Shown: positions 50,686-59,315 of the stretch, one piece after another | How the letters are laid out: the number at the start of each line of letters is the position of its first letter | Position numbering within the stretch: position 1 is the stretch's first letter | Assembly: GCA_028692035.1 (NCBI GenBank) | Contig: JAQUYD010000002.1 | Location: 1-64,000 of the forward strand | DNA length: 64,000 bases | Reading direction: 5' to 3' | Source of the DNA: Oscillospiraceae bacterium | GTDB taxonomy: Bacteria > Bacillota > Clostridia > Oscillospirales > Ruminococcaceae | Program-made: the position numbers and the translations under genes | The notes under the pieces: model-generated | Told to the model about the DNA's origin: nothing | Seen by the model: the letters and a program-made list of their open reading frames with translations, nothing else | Database searches by the model: none

Positions 50686-51797
50686 GCTTTCGCACAGATG
50701 AGGTGACACCGGAGGAAGCACATCAGATTGGGCTTGAAACTGCCCGCTGTATGTGGGGCAGCGAGTATGAGATTGTTGTGACTACCCATCTGAACACAGA
50801 TAACATTCATAATCATATGGTGGTGAACTCGGTGTCCTTCCGCACAGGTCGGAAGTTTGAAAATCATATTTCAGACCATTATCGTCTACGAGAAATATCC
50901 GATGAAATTTGCCGTGAGCGTGGAAAGTCTGTATTGGAACACTCAAACTTTTACGGCGGTGAGAAAAGTGCTTACTGGATTCATAAATCCGGCAAGCAAA
51001 CGCATCGGGATATGCTGAAAGCGGATATTGAAGAATGCCTGAAATACTCCCGAAGATATGATGACCTTATTCCTCGGCTGAGAGGTCTTGGTTACAAGGT
51101 GGAGCGCACAGGAGAATATTACAGACACCTGACAGTTCAGGCTCCCGACTGGAAACGCCCTGTTCGCCTTGACAGTCTGGGCTACACGCCCGAAGCGCTG
51201 GTAGCACGCTTTGAGAAGCAGGAAGTGGATTTCTATTTCCTCCGCCTGCAAAGCGAACACCGCACGTACAAGCCGAAACAATTCCCGCTGGAAAGCGTTA
51301 TGAAGCAATTGGAATTTGAAGCGGAACACAGCTATGACACAGCAACTATTCTTGTGGATACGCTGTTTTTAATTGTCATTATGGTTGCGGAACTGCTTGC
51401 CGAGCTTGCAGATGTCATGCTTCTTTCCCCGGAGCTGCGATTTGAGGTAAAGAATGTTCAGAACTATATTTCAGATTACGAGTTTCTCAGGAACAATGAC
51501 ATCCATACCATTCCACAGTTGGAGCAGCACACGGAAGAAATTAAGAAACAAATAGCTTCTCTTGAAGCGGACAGGCAGAAAATCAGCAACAAGATACGCC
51601 GTGCGAAAACGCCGGAAGAAACAGCGAAACTCAAAATCCTCCGAAAGGAAATTACCAAAAAAATCACCCCATTACGAAAAAAGCTCAGACATGCGCAACG
51701 GATTCTTGAAAAATCTCCGCACCTGTATGAGCTTCTCAGGCAAGAGCACCATATTGAAAGAGCACAAATGAAAGTTAGTGAGGACAGATTCAGATAA
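50686..51797 (+). CDS. relaxase, exon 2
   Basis: Completes codon 90 and adds 369 residues. It carries the metal-binding HxH motif (HLNTDNIHNHMVVNSVSF), GRKFENHISDHYRLREISD, and a helical C-terminal region with a hydrophobic patch around residues 210-230 of this exon and a long coiled coil after it. The whole relaxase would nick the transfer origin and lead the strand into a recipient using another element's secretion channel. Without intron splicing the nuclease motifs are separated and the relaxase cannot be made. Confidence 0.85.
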
Positions 51798-51848
51798 ATG
51801 AATAAACTGTCCATAAAATTCCAAGAATAAAATAGGAGGGAAGATTTA

Positions 51849-52100
51849 ATGGAATGTATTATTGATAATAAAAAGCGTCTTGCGCAGGTGTGGATGAGCC
51901 ATGCCGATCAGGCCAGTGAGGAAAAGCAGGAAAAGCTTCGCAATTTTATTGCGGATTGCCGGTTAAAGAAAATATTTGTCTGCGTATATGAATCAGGCGA
52001 CGGTAATCTTGTGGAAAACACAAAGGAGCTTCTGGCATATAACTTCAACAACAGCATCAATCGCACAAGCAAGCCCAAATCCCGGGACGACGCCCGATAA
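51849..52100 (+). CDS. small hypothetical protein after relaxase
   Basis: An 83-residue protein starting MECIIDNKKRLAQVWMSHAD, with a preceding AGGAGG. Short proteins of this kind often follow the relaxase in clostridial mobilizable elements, but I do not recognise a named family. It is followed by a strong terminator. Confidence 0.55.
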   Translation: MECIIDNKKRLAQVWMSHADQASEEKQEKLRNFIADCRLKKIFVCVYESGDGNLVENTKELLAYNFNNSINRTSKPKSRDDAR

Positions 52101-52103
52101 ACC

Positions 52104-52146
52104 AATGCGGCGGCAGGAGAAACTCTCCTGCCGCCGCATTTTTTGC
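52104..52146 (+). terminator. terminator of the mob genes
   Basis: A perfect 16-bp stem (AATGCGGCGGCAGGAG with CTCCTGCCGCCGCATT) followed by a run of T residues. Confidence 0.9.
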
Positions 52147-52244
52147 GTATACGCATCAAGCACTTTCCGAAAACTTGTTATTGATGTACGTCAATAATAA
52201 ATTTTGGGATTTTCAATCGACCGGAATAAATTTTGCGGAGCATC

Positions 52245-52273
52245 TTGCATTTTTTGCAAAAGCGTGTTACAAT
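52245..52273 (+). promoter_or_regulatory. sigma-A promoter of the recombinase gene
   Basis: TTGCAT (52245-52250) and TACAAT (52268-52273) with a 17-base spacer, 34 bases before the TTG start. The gene therefore has its own vegetative-type promoter. Confidence 0.7.
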
Positions 52274-52307
52274 GTTATAAAATCAAATATGAAAGGAGAA
52301 AATAACA

Positions 52308-54461
52308 TTGTTAATTGACGGCTACACTCGGATTTCCGTGGATTTACAGGAAGAAAATCAGGAAAACACGAGTATCGAAAACCAAAAGCGCATCATAAAA
52401 GACTATGTCAGTGAAGCCTTCCCCGACGCAAAGCTGAAGCTTTACGAAGATCGTGACCGTTCAGGTTACACCTTTTCGCAGCGAGAGCACTATCAAGAAA
52501 TGCGTAAGGAGCTGATGTCGGGCGAAGTGAAAATACTGGTAGTCAAGGATTTTTCCCGTTTTTCCCGCCGCAACAGTCTTGGACTTCTGGAGCTTGAAAC
52601 GCTTCGTGATGCCGGTGTGCGCATCATATCTATCGGGGATAATATCGACTACCCGACAAAGGATGACTGGATGCTGATTCAATTCAAGTTCTTAATGAAT
52701 GAAATGCCGGTCACCGATACATCAAAGAAAATCAAATATATCATAGCCAATCGTCAAAAAAGCGGAGAATGGATTTGCGCCGTTCCTTATGGTTATCGCC
52801 TGATCAACACCAAGGAAATGGTATATGAGATCGACCCGCCGGCGGCGGAGATCGTCCGTGAGGTATTCCGGCTTTACAACAACGGCTGGGGCTACAAAAA
52901 AATCGCCAATCATCTGACCGAGTCGGGCGTACCTACTCCCCGTGCCAACGAGATTGCACGAAAGGAAGCAGAGGGTAAAACTACCAAGCTGAAATTCAAG
53001 AATGAATGGAGCATTATTTCGGTCAGTTCTATCATCCAAAACGATTTTTATATCGGAACGCTCCGGCAGAAGAAATACACCCGCAAGGGCATCAACGGAA
53101 AAGATGTCCGTATCGACAATGAAAACCAAATCGTCATTGAAAACGCCCACGACCCTATCATTGACACAAAAACCTTCGCCTATGCTAAAGAGCAGCTGAA
53201 GCTGCGCTCCAAATCCAACTACCGTGGCGAGAAAAAATATGCCACCGATTATTCGGGATTTCTGTTCTGCGGGGACTGCGGCAGTCCGATGTTCTCCATG
53301 TCCCGCCCCGACCTTGCGGCGGCATACACTTGTGGTACCTATCACCGACGGGGGCTGAAGGGTTGCACTTCTCATCATATCCGTGTGGATTTGCTTGATG
53401 AACTGCTCAAGGGGTATATTCTCCGAGTGCGTGATAACTGTGAAAAGATGATTGCGGAGCTTGAGCAGGCAATCAAGGAACAGCCCAAGCGTGAAGCAGA
53501 GCTGGGACTAACGGTTGACAGCATTGAGCAGCAGATTACCGATGCGAAAGATCAGTTAAAAGAACTGTACAAGCAAAAGGTGCTATCCTCTCTCGGCAAG
53601 TCTGATGCAAAAATAAAAATCCGCGAGCAGGTTTATGAGGAAATGGAAAACGATCTGACCGAGCGCATTGCCGGGCTTGAAAAGCAGTTTCGTGATGTCA
53701 GCGATATGCGTAACACCATGATTCAGACCAACCGCCAAGCCAAAACGGTCATTGATGTTTTTGAGGATGTGCTGCATAAAGCGAAGCTCGACAAACGGGA
53801 TATCGGGCTGATTGTTGACCATATCACGGTTTTCGAAGATCACCTGAATGTCAAGCTGAAAACCGATGTGGACACACTCCTCTCTCTTGAGGACAAGGAG
53901 GAAATCGTAAATTTTCGTGATGGCAGTAAGGATATCGAAAAAGACAGATTAGTCCAGTCAAGCACCAACAGACGGGACAAGGTCTTTGCTGTCAATGTTA
54001 TCAGCAGCGGTGACCCGCTGGAAATTTACACCGACAACGACGGCGAAGTCATTTTCAAAAAATACTCCCCCATCGGAGAGCTCTCCGGCTTTGCCGGGGT
54101 TTATGCAGAAGTCCTGCACAAAACAGGCGGCTACCCGGTGATCGTCTGTGACCGGGATCACGTAGTCGCTGTCTCTGGGCTGCCAAAAAAAGAACTGCTG
54201 GAACGCCGTGTCTCCCCCTCGCTCGAAGAACTGATGGAAGCGCGGCAAAGTTTCACGCTGGCCAGCAACAGCGATGCCAAGCTGCAACCGGTAGAGGGCG
54301 CCGACCGGCTGGCCCTGACTGCCGCGCCCATTCTGGCCGCTGGAGACGTATGCGGTGCCATTATGTTTTTAAAAGAAGAATCCGTCGCAGCTGCCGCCGA
54401 GGCGGACGTGAAACTGATCGCCGCAGCCGCCGCTTTTCTCGGACGCCAAATGGAAGAATAG
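52308..54461 (+). CDS. large serine recombinase fused in frame to SpoVT C-terminal part
   Basis: 717 residues. Residues 1-568 are a TnpX-type large serine recombinase: catalytic domain with GYTRISVD (Ser10) and VVKDFSRFSRRN, recombinase domain (NNGWGYKKIANHLTESGVPT), zinc ribbon (CGDCGSPMFS from residue 321, later CGTYHRRGLKGC) and coiled coil. From Asp569 (GACCCG, 54012-54017) the frame enters spoVT: EIYTDNDGEVIFKKYSPIGE and the GAF domain to GRQMEE. The fusion comes from integration; after excision the recombinase would end with the 26 codons now at 33304-33381 (594 residues). TTG start follows AAAGGAG. Confidence 0.9.
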   Translation: MLIDGYTRISVDLQEENQENTSIENQKRIIKDYVSEAFPDAKLKLYEDRDRSGYTFSQREHYQEMRKELMSGEVKILVVKDFSRFSRRNSLGLLELETLRDAGVRIISIGDNIDYPTKDDWMLIQFKFLMNEMPVTDTSKKIKYIIANRQKSGEWICAVPYGYRLINTKEMVYEIDPPAAEIVREVFRLYNNGWGYKKIANHLTESGVPTPRANEIARKEAEGKTTKLKFKNEWSIISVSSIIQNDFYIGTLRQKKYTRKGINGKDVRIDNENQIVIENAHDPIIDTKTFAYAKEQLKLRSKSNYRGEKKYATDYSGFLFCGDCGSPMFSMSRPDLAAAYTCGTYHRRGLKGCTSHHIRVDLLDELLKGYILRVRDNCEKMIAELEQAIKEQPKREAELGLTVDSIEQQITDAKDQLKELYKQKVLSSLGKSDAKIKIREQVYEEMENDLTERIAGLEKQFRDVSDMRNTMIQTNRQAKTVIDVFEDVLHKAKLDKRDIGLIVDHITVFEDHLNVKLKTDVDTLLSLEDKEEIVNFRDGSKDIEKDRLVQSSTNRRDKVFAVNVISSGDPLEIYTDNDGEVIFKKYSPIGELSGFAGVYAEVLHKTGGYPVIVCDRDHVVAVSGLPKKELLERRVSPSLEELMEARQSFTLASNSDAKLQPVEGADRLALTAAPILAAGDVCGAIMFLKEESVAAAAEADVKLIAAAAAFLGRQMEE
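54012..54017 (+). other. right attachment core (attR) in spoVT
   Basis: GACCCG, in the context GGTGACCCGCTG: element codons to the left, spoVT codons to the right. Joining GGAGACCCG of attL to CTGGAAATT of attR restores GDPLEIYTD, the conserved SpoVT sequence. Confidence 0.75.
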
Positions 54462-54521
54462 GTTCTTTTTGCAGATCAAAATTGTGCGAGTAAAGGCACT
54501 CTTAGCTGCAGCCATAAAAAT

Positions 54522-54562
54522 AAACAGGGGAGGTATGATGACGAATCATGCCTTCTCTGTTT
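54522..54562 (+). terminator. terminator after spoVT
   Basis: AAACAGGGGAGG-T-ATGAT pairs with ATCAT-G-CCTTCTCTGTTT with small mismatches; the T-run is short. Confidence 0.5.
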
Positions 54563-54870
54563 GTCATGTGCCTTGCCCCAAAATGGAGAGTCTGCTATAC
54601 TAAATTGGGTTTTTTCTGGGCGCAAGCGGTAAATCCCATTTGCGGCGTTGGAGAAAAACTGGGGGCTCTATCTTTTGGGCGCGGGAGAAAGGGAACTGCT
54701 TTGGCATCTGGCTATACTCGATGGATCACCATTCAGCAGAACCTGTATCTTGCCAAAAGTTCCATTGACAGCTGTAGGGAATGAAATAGAAATGATAGGG
54801 ATGAAGCGTTTTTCATCCGCCTAAAAATGCCTATCGACTGATCCATTCCAGTATTGAAAGGAGGAATTTT
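54563..54870. other. intergenic stretch after spoVT
   Basis: About 310 bases without a supported gene. An open frame at 54548-54784 has no ribosome-binding site and no recognisable protein. AAAGGAGG just before 54871 belongs to the next gene. Confidence 0.5.
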
Positions 54871-55665
54871 TTGAAAAAAATATTAAAAATAGCACTGATT
54901 GGACTGTTGACGACCCTGTGCCGGATCGCCGGCCAACTGCTGATTCCCGCAGGCGTTCAGACGGTGCTCGGCGAGAGTGTTTTTGTCAAAAACGGCACCA
55001 TGCCGCTAGCGTTTACCCTCTATGGGATCTTTGCATATGCGCTGATTGCCGCCATGTTTTTATGCGTACGGGATCAGCTCGCCGGGCACAAAATAATGCA
55101 AGGGGTAAAATATGGCATTTCCTGTTGCCTTGTATGGGTTGCATACCTGTGGGAACCCCTGCCCCATGTGGCGGCTTCTGATAGGATTACATACCCGCTT
55201 GCCGACGGGCTGGCCCTGATCGTCATGGGGATATTGTTGGGGGCTTTGTTAGGGAAGGAGAATCCTGAGCCTACAAAAATGGATTTATCAAAAGATCTCC
55301 TGTCAATTTTTGTGATCACCGCCTGTTTTGTCTTAGGCCGGACGTTTCAGTATCTAGCGCTGGATATTTATTCCTGCTTTCAGGAAAAACGCCTTGAAAC
55401 AATGGTATGGGCGGTTGTGACCGGAGCCGTCATTGCCTGCACCGCAACCTGGCTGAACCGGCATATCCGACCAATCAGGCGGGGACTCTCCGCTTTATTG
55501 GTCGGAGGGCTGCTTTTCGGGCTCGACTATACCCTGTTTAATTTTTTCATGCCCCTTGTGTTTGACGCCGATATCCCCGATTTGATTGTAAGGACAAGCG
55601 TCGATATCCTATCTGTCACCCTTGGCTGCTTCGCTCTACCCTGCCGCACGCAACCCGGAAAATAA
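54871..55665 (+). CDS. multi-pass membrane protein of unknown function
   Basis: A 264-residue protein with about eight hydrophobic segments and almost no soluble domain. It starts LKKILKIALIGLLTTLCRIA. The TTG start follows AAAGGAGG. I recognise no family. It stands alone after spoVT and ends in a strong terminator. Confidence 0.55.
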   Translation: MKKILKIALIGLLTTLCRIAGQLLIPAGVQTVLGESVFVKNGTMPLAFTLYGIFAYALIAAMFLCVRDQLAGHKIMQGVKYGISCCLVWVAYLWEPLPHVAASDRITYPLADGLALIVMGILLGALLGKENPEPTKMDLSKDLLSIFVITACFVLGRTFQYLALDIYSCFQEKRLETMVWAVVTGAVIACTATWLNRHIRPIRRGLSALLVGGLLFGLDYTLFNFFMPLVFDADIPDLIVRTSVDILSVTLGCFALPCRTQPGK

Positions 55666-55686
55666 AACCGCCTCCTGCATCGGCAT

Positions 55687-55734
55687 CAAAATAAAAAACG
55701 CGGGCCCTTGATCACGGCTCGCGTTTTTATTTTG
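55687..55734. terminator. bidirectional terminator
   Basis: AAAATAAAAAACGCG-x-GCC pairs with GGC-x-CGCGTTTTTATTTT; A/T-rich arms on both sides serve both converging genes. Confidence 0.82.
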
Positions 55735-55772
55735 ATACAATTGTGCTTCCCGGGATATTCCACTGTTTTTCG

Positions 55773-57017
55773 CTACAACAACGAGTAGCTTCCTTGTTCG
55801 TTGTACAAAATATATCCTGTCACGCCTGATTCTTTCAGCGCGCGGATTTGTTCTTCGATTTGCACCGCCGTATATTCCAACGTTGTGGCGGGGGCGGTAT
55901 AAGCTTGCAACAGCGGAAGGAAGGTCTTTCCCTCCCCGGATCCTTGCAGCTGGGTCAAAACCGCCTTTACCGCATCATACGGTTGGCTCACCGGGTCGGC
56001 CATGGTCAGGGACTCCGGCCGCCCCCCGCTGACAAGAGACGCCGGCCGCAGATCCGGACAAAAATTCTGCACCGGATAAGTAAGGCCGCCGGACTCGTAA
56101 GAAGCGGCTTCCATCCCGAGCATTGCCTGTGCGGAGGATGCGTAAACCAACCTGCCGCCATTTTCCTCCAAAAGCTCCTGCATATCCACCACAAAGTCCG
56201 AAAGGACCTGTTGACGGGATTTCGTCTGGGCGCCATATCCGGCCAGCTCTAGGCTATAACCGGTGGGGAACTGCACCCCGTCGAGCATAACGGCGCCGCA
56301 GCCCGCGCGGATGCATTCCAGCGAAAGATCCGCAACGTACATCTGGGCGATTTCCGAATAGGGATTCATCCAACTTTTACCGCCGTTTTCTTTGGAGTTA
56401 TCCAGCCACAGCATTTCGGTGTCCTGATATTTGACCGCCGCCGTTTTCAAAACCAGCGGGCAAAGCGGATCGCGAAACGCATAAATCCGGGCGATCACCG
56501 TTATCCCATTGTCCGCCGCCAACGATGTAACCTGCGCCAGATCCACCGCTCCAACAATCTGGGCGGCCACCTGCGCCACCGTTTGGTTGGCGGATTGGTA
56601 CAGCACCTGACCTTGGCTGTTTTTGGCATCGATCAAAATGCAGTTGACCCCCTGCTGCTTAAGGCTTACCAAGGTCTGGCTAAGCGCAGCAGCGTCCTGC
56701 AGCGCAGACAGCGGCAGATAAACCCCATGCATCTGCGACAAATCCAGCGTTTCCGGCTGTGGGGGTTCCTGCGGTTGTTCCGGCGCCGAATCCACCGCAC
56801 TGAGGGTTGTATCCATCGGCTGCGACGGCCGTAGATCCTCCTGCGCCTGCATGGTGCCGGATAAAAACTGGGAAACCGGCTCATACAGCGCCCAGCCCAA
56901 GCAGGCAACGCCAGTCAAAATGACAAAGGTTAAAACAACACCCATCACCTTTGACAGGGTGCTCCGGCCTCCATAGATCCGTCGATACCGTTTGATTTTT
57001 TTTTGCCCTTTTGCCAA
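55773..57017 (-). CDS. membrane-anchored putative glycoside hydrolase (DUF4015-like)
   Basis: A 414-residue protein: short basic cytoplasmic end, one membrane helix (VVLTFVILTGVACLGWALY), a Pro/Gln-rich linker and a large TIM-barrel-like domain with GVYLPLSALQDAAALSQTL, GVNCILIDAKNSQGQVLY and GCGAVMLDGVQFPTGYSLE. This resembles the DUF4015 putative glycosyl hydrolase group, found on Firmicutes surfaces. Substrate is unknown. TTG 57017 has AAGGGG 8 bases upstream; a GTG three codons earlier is possible. It follows the Rnf-like genes by 73 bases. Confidence 0.72.
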   Translation of the reverse strand: MAKGQKKIKRYRRIYGGRSTLSKVMGVVLTFVILTGVACLGWALYEPVSQFLSGTMQAQEDLRPSQPMDTTLSAVDSAPEQPQEPPQPETLDLSQMHGVYLPLSALQDAAALSQTLVSLKQQGVNCILIDAKNSQGQVLYQSANQTVAQVAAQIVGAVDLAQVTSLAADNGITVIARIYAFRDPLCPLVLKTAAVKYQDTEMLWLDNSKENGGKSWMNPYSEIAQMYVADLSLECIRAGCGAVMLDGVQFPTGYSLELAGYGAQTKSRQQVLSDFVVDMQELLEENGGRLVYASSAQAMLGMEAASYESGGLTYPVQNFCPDLRPASLVSGGRPESLTMADPVSQPYDAVKAVLTQLQGSGEGKTFLPLLQAYTAPATTLEYTAVQIEEQIRALKESGVTGYILYNEQGSYSLL

Positions 57018-57090
57018 TGTGCTCACCCCTTGGTTTTGATGTCTTCTATCCAAAGCTTACCCTTGTGCGGCCATATTTATTCCCAGCCTA

Positions 57091-57684
57091 TCAAGCAGCC
57101 AGCTGATGCCCCACCAGTCCATACAAAGAAAGGGAAACCAAGCCCACATAAACCAGTTCTGCCGGCAACCCACGGAAGGCTTTTGGAATATTGCAAATGC
57201 CCATACAGCGCCTTCCCTGCTCCAGCAAAAACGCCGCCAAAAGAAACGAAAGCCCCAATCCCAATCCATAAACCAACGATTCCAGCCAATTAAAGCCGGA
57301 ATATACGGTCAGGGCCATGGCCCCGTAAACAGCGCAGTTAAAAAACGCCATGGTCAACACTGTATTGTAGTCGTGAAACCAATCTTTCTTTCTCCAGTTC
57401 AGCACAAGGCAGGTAACGCCGTACAGCGCGGCCAAAACAACGATATACACCACCGGACGCAGATACTGGACGTTTTCCCAGCTGCTCATCACGGGGTTTA
57501 AAATGCCTGCGATCAGGGAGGCGGTCGCCGTAATCCCTGTCAGAATCAGCCCGAACAGCCAAATCCCCTTTTTTCCAAACGGGATCACCAGCAGCGCAGT
57601 AACATCCAGCGCCCGGGAAAAAATTGCGTTTTCCAAGACCAACGCCGTCAAAAGCAGTGTAAAAAGGCCAATCAATGTGTTCAT
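57091..57684 (-). CDS. rnfA: RnfA/NqrE-family membrane subunit
   Basis: A 197-residue protein with six membrane segments and the RnfA/NqrE signature: LVLENAIFSRALDVT near the start, ILNPVMSSWENVQYLRPVVY, and YGLGLGLSFLLAAFLLEQGR near the end. In Rnf complexes RnfA and RnfE bind an intramembrane iron-sulfur centre between them. ATG 57684 overlaps the rnfE stop by 4 bases, after GGAGGG. It is the last gene of a C-D-E-A module. Confidence 0.85.
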   Translation of the reverse strand: MNTLIGLFTLLLTALVLENAIFSRALDVTALLVIPFGKKGIWLFGLILTGITATASLIAGILNPVMSSWENVQYLRPVVYIVVLAALYGVTCLVLNWRKKDWFHDYNTVLTMAFFNCAVYGAMALTVYSGFNWLESLVYGLGLGLSFLLAAFLLEQGRRCMGICNIPKAFRGLPAELVYVGLVSLSLYGLVGHQLAA

Positions 57685-58349
57685 CTTTCCACCCTCCACT
57701 TCTGCTGCTGCCGCTGGGCTAGCCTTGCAATATCATGGACGCGGTCAATGCCCCAGCGCAAAACAGCCGCTGTTACGCCTACGACGATAAATCCCCCAAA
57801 CGCATAGGCCATCGCCGGAAATTTCACTGACAGAAAGGTGGGATTTCCCCAGAAGGTGCCATAAGAGAGCAATTCCCGCACCGCCGAAACCGCCAGTATG
57901 CAGACGGAAACCCCCAGTGTCTGGCAAACACCTTCCCACAAAGCCCACTGAGGCTTTTTCTCCTGGCACAACGGTGCGCGGATCAGCCAAACCGTGTTTA
58001 GCGCCATGGCGGAAAAATACATGCCCAGCGAATCAAATAGGTTCGGCGCGATTCCGCTGGCCAGCATACGGGCCGGGATAAGCATCAACGCTGCCAACAC
58101 CACATAGGCGATTGTGCGCACATACTGTGGTACCTTCGGGGATAGCATCCCCAAAAAGGATGCCAACACCAGCACCGGGATGGTGACCATCCCGAATACC
58201 AGCGAAAGGCCCAAACCGTTTTTCACCGTAAAACCGCCCACAACAGCTGGGGCCAATGCCAGCCCTGTCACCAGAACCGGATTTTTGACAAAGATCAGAT
58301 CAAGCTCTTTGCGCAGATTTTTTTTCACTGAGTTTTGTTCTGGTTGCAA
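57681..58349 (-). CDS. rnfE: RnfE/NqrD-family membrane subunit
   Basis: A 222-residue paralogue of RnfA with six membrane segments: KNPVLVTGLALAPAVVG and VPQYVRTIAYVVLAALMLIP are typical of RnfE/NqrD. TTG 58349 has AAGGAGG 7 bases upstream and overlaps the end of rnfD by 50 bases. It should sit in the membrane with RnfA and RnfD. An rnfG gene normally lies between D and E; here there is none. Confidence 0.85.
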   Translation of the reverse strand: MQPEQNSVKKNLRKELDLIFVKNPVLVTGLALAPAVVGGFTVKNGLGLSLVFGMVTIPVLVLASFLGMLSPKVPQYVRTIAYVVLAALMLIPARMLASGIAPNLFDSLGMYFSAMALNTVWLIRAPLCQEKKPQWALWEGVCQTLGVSVCILAVSAVRELLSYGTFWGNPTFLSVKFPAMAYAFGGFIVVGVTAAVLRWGIDRVHDIARLAQRQQQKWRVER

Positions 58350-59313
58350 GATAAACCCTCCTTAGCCGGCGCAGCAGCCGTTCGCTATATCGATCGAAAG
58401 TAAAGCCGAATACATTGGTCAAAAGCAGTGCAAAAGCAAAGGTCTGCTCCACCCGGCCAAATCGCTGGAACAGGATCGTGAAGATCGCCGCCAGCGCCCC
58501 ATAAGCTATGCGGGAGCTGGAACGTTTCGGCAGCGTGCCCGGCTCGTTGAGCATAAAAATGCCGCCGAAAATCCACATGCCTGCTGTCGACTCATACACC
58601 AGCGACATCGGCCCGCTTTCCGGGATCCGGGGAAAGAGCATCATCGCCACTACCATAATGCCAAAGAAAGCCGCCGGTGCTTGCCAGCCGATGGCACCCC
58701 GGAACAAGAGATAGAACAGGCAGGTCGCCAACACCAGGATATTCGTAAGCCCCATGGGCCCCAGAAACTTGCCCAATAAAAGGTCCAGGATATCGTTGGT
58801 CGGCACCCCGCCCTGGAATAAGCTCCAAGCAGGTCCGCTGGCCAGGCCCTCAGTAATGGCCCCGAAAGGCGCCGGAGACGAGAACGGCGCCGGATAAGAA
58901 AACACCTGAGAAGGCCAGCAAGCCGCCGCAAAGGCGAATCCCGCCGCCGCAGGGTTAAACGCGCTTTGTCCCACGCCGCCAAAAACATGCTTAACAAGTA
59001 CAATGGCAAAGACCGAGGCGGACACCACTACATAATAGGGCGTTGCCGCGGACATCATCAGCGGCAGAATCATACCGGTGACCACCGAGGAAATGTCCCG
59101 TGGGTACGGCCTTTTACCCTCCAACAAAACACAGGCCAAATCGCTGATCACCGCAGCCGCAACCGATGCCAATCCCAGCATCAGCGCCCGCAGGCCATAG
59201 AAATAAAAGGCCATAAAATACAGCGGCAGAAGCGCGACGACCACGTCCATCATGACGGTGAACGCGGAATCCCGATTTCGTACATAGGGTGCCTTCGGTT
59301 CATTTTGCAGCAT
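58300..59313 (-). CDS. rnfD: RnfD/NqrB-family membrane subunit
   Basis: A 337-residue RnfD-like protein. N-terminal MLQNEPKAPYVRNRDSAFTV leads into about nine membrane segments; KHVFGGVGQSAFNPAAAGFA and FGGIFMLNEPGTLP are hallmark segments. RnfD normally carries a covalent FMN on a Thr in an SGAT motif; I see only a diverged GAITEGLASG there. ATG 59313 lies 2 bases after the rnfC stop, although the frame extends upstream. Confidence 0.85.
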   Translation of the reverse strand: MLQNEPKAPYVRNRDSAFTVMMDVVVALLPLYFMAFYFYGLRALMLGLASVAAAVISDLACVLLEGKRPYPRDISSVVTGMILPLMMSAATPYYVVVSASVFAIVLVKHVFGGVGQSAFNPAAAGFAFAAACWPSQVFSYPAPFSSPAPFGAITEGLASGPAWSLFQGGVPTNDILDLLLGKFLGPMGLTNILVLATCLFYLLFRGAIGWQAPAAFFGIMVVAMMLFPRIPESGPMSLVYESTAGMWIFGGIFMLNEPGTLPKRSSSRIAYGALAAIFTILFQRFGRVEQTFAFALLLTNVFGFTFDRYSERLLRRLRRVYLATRTKLSEKKSAQRA

Positions 59314-59315
59314 GA

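Larger units (their letters stand above)
33304..54017 (+). mobile_element. 20.7 kb serine-recombinase element inserted in spoVT
   Basis: Bounded by GACCCG copies at 33304-33309 and 54012-54017, both in the same codon phase of spoVT. It carries tnpV at the left, the large serine recombinase at the right, a MobC/relaxase pair, a ParM/ParR-like pair, a sigma-like regulator, a DUF6076-like protein and a cargo block of AT-rich genes at 34-43 kb. No coupling protein, VirB4 or other type IV secretion gene is seen, so it is best described as an integrative mobilizable element. Distance between equivalent bases of the two sites is 20,708 bases, the predicted circle size. Confidence 0.88.

Noticed and set aside
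54548..54784. 78-codon open frame after spoVT
   Set aside because: No ribosome-binding site, no recognisable protein, begins inside the terminator-like hairpin.
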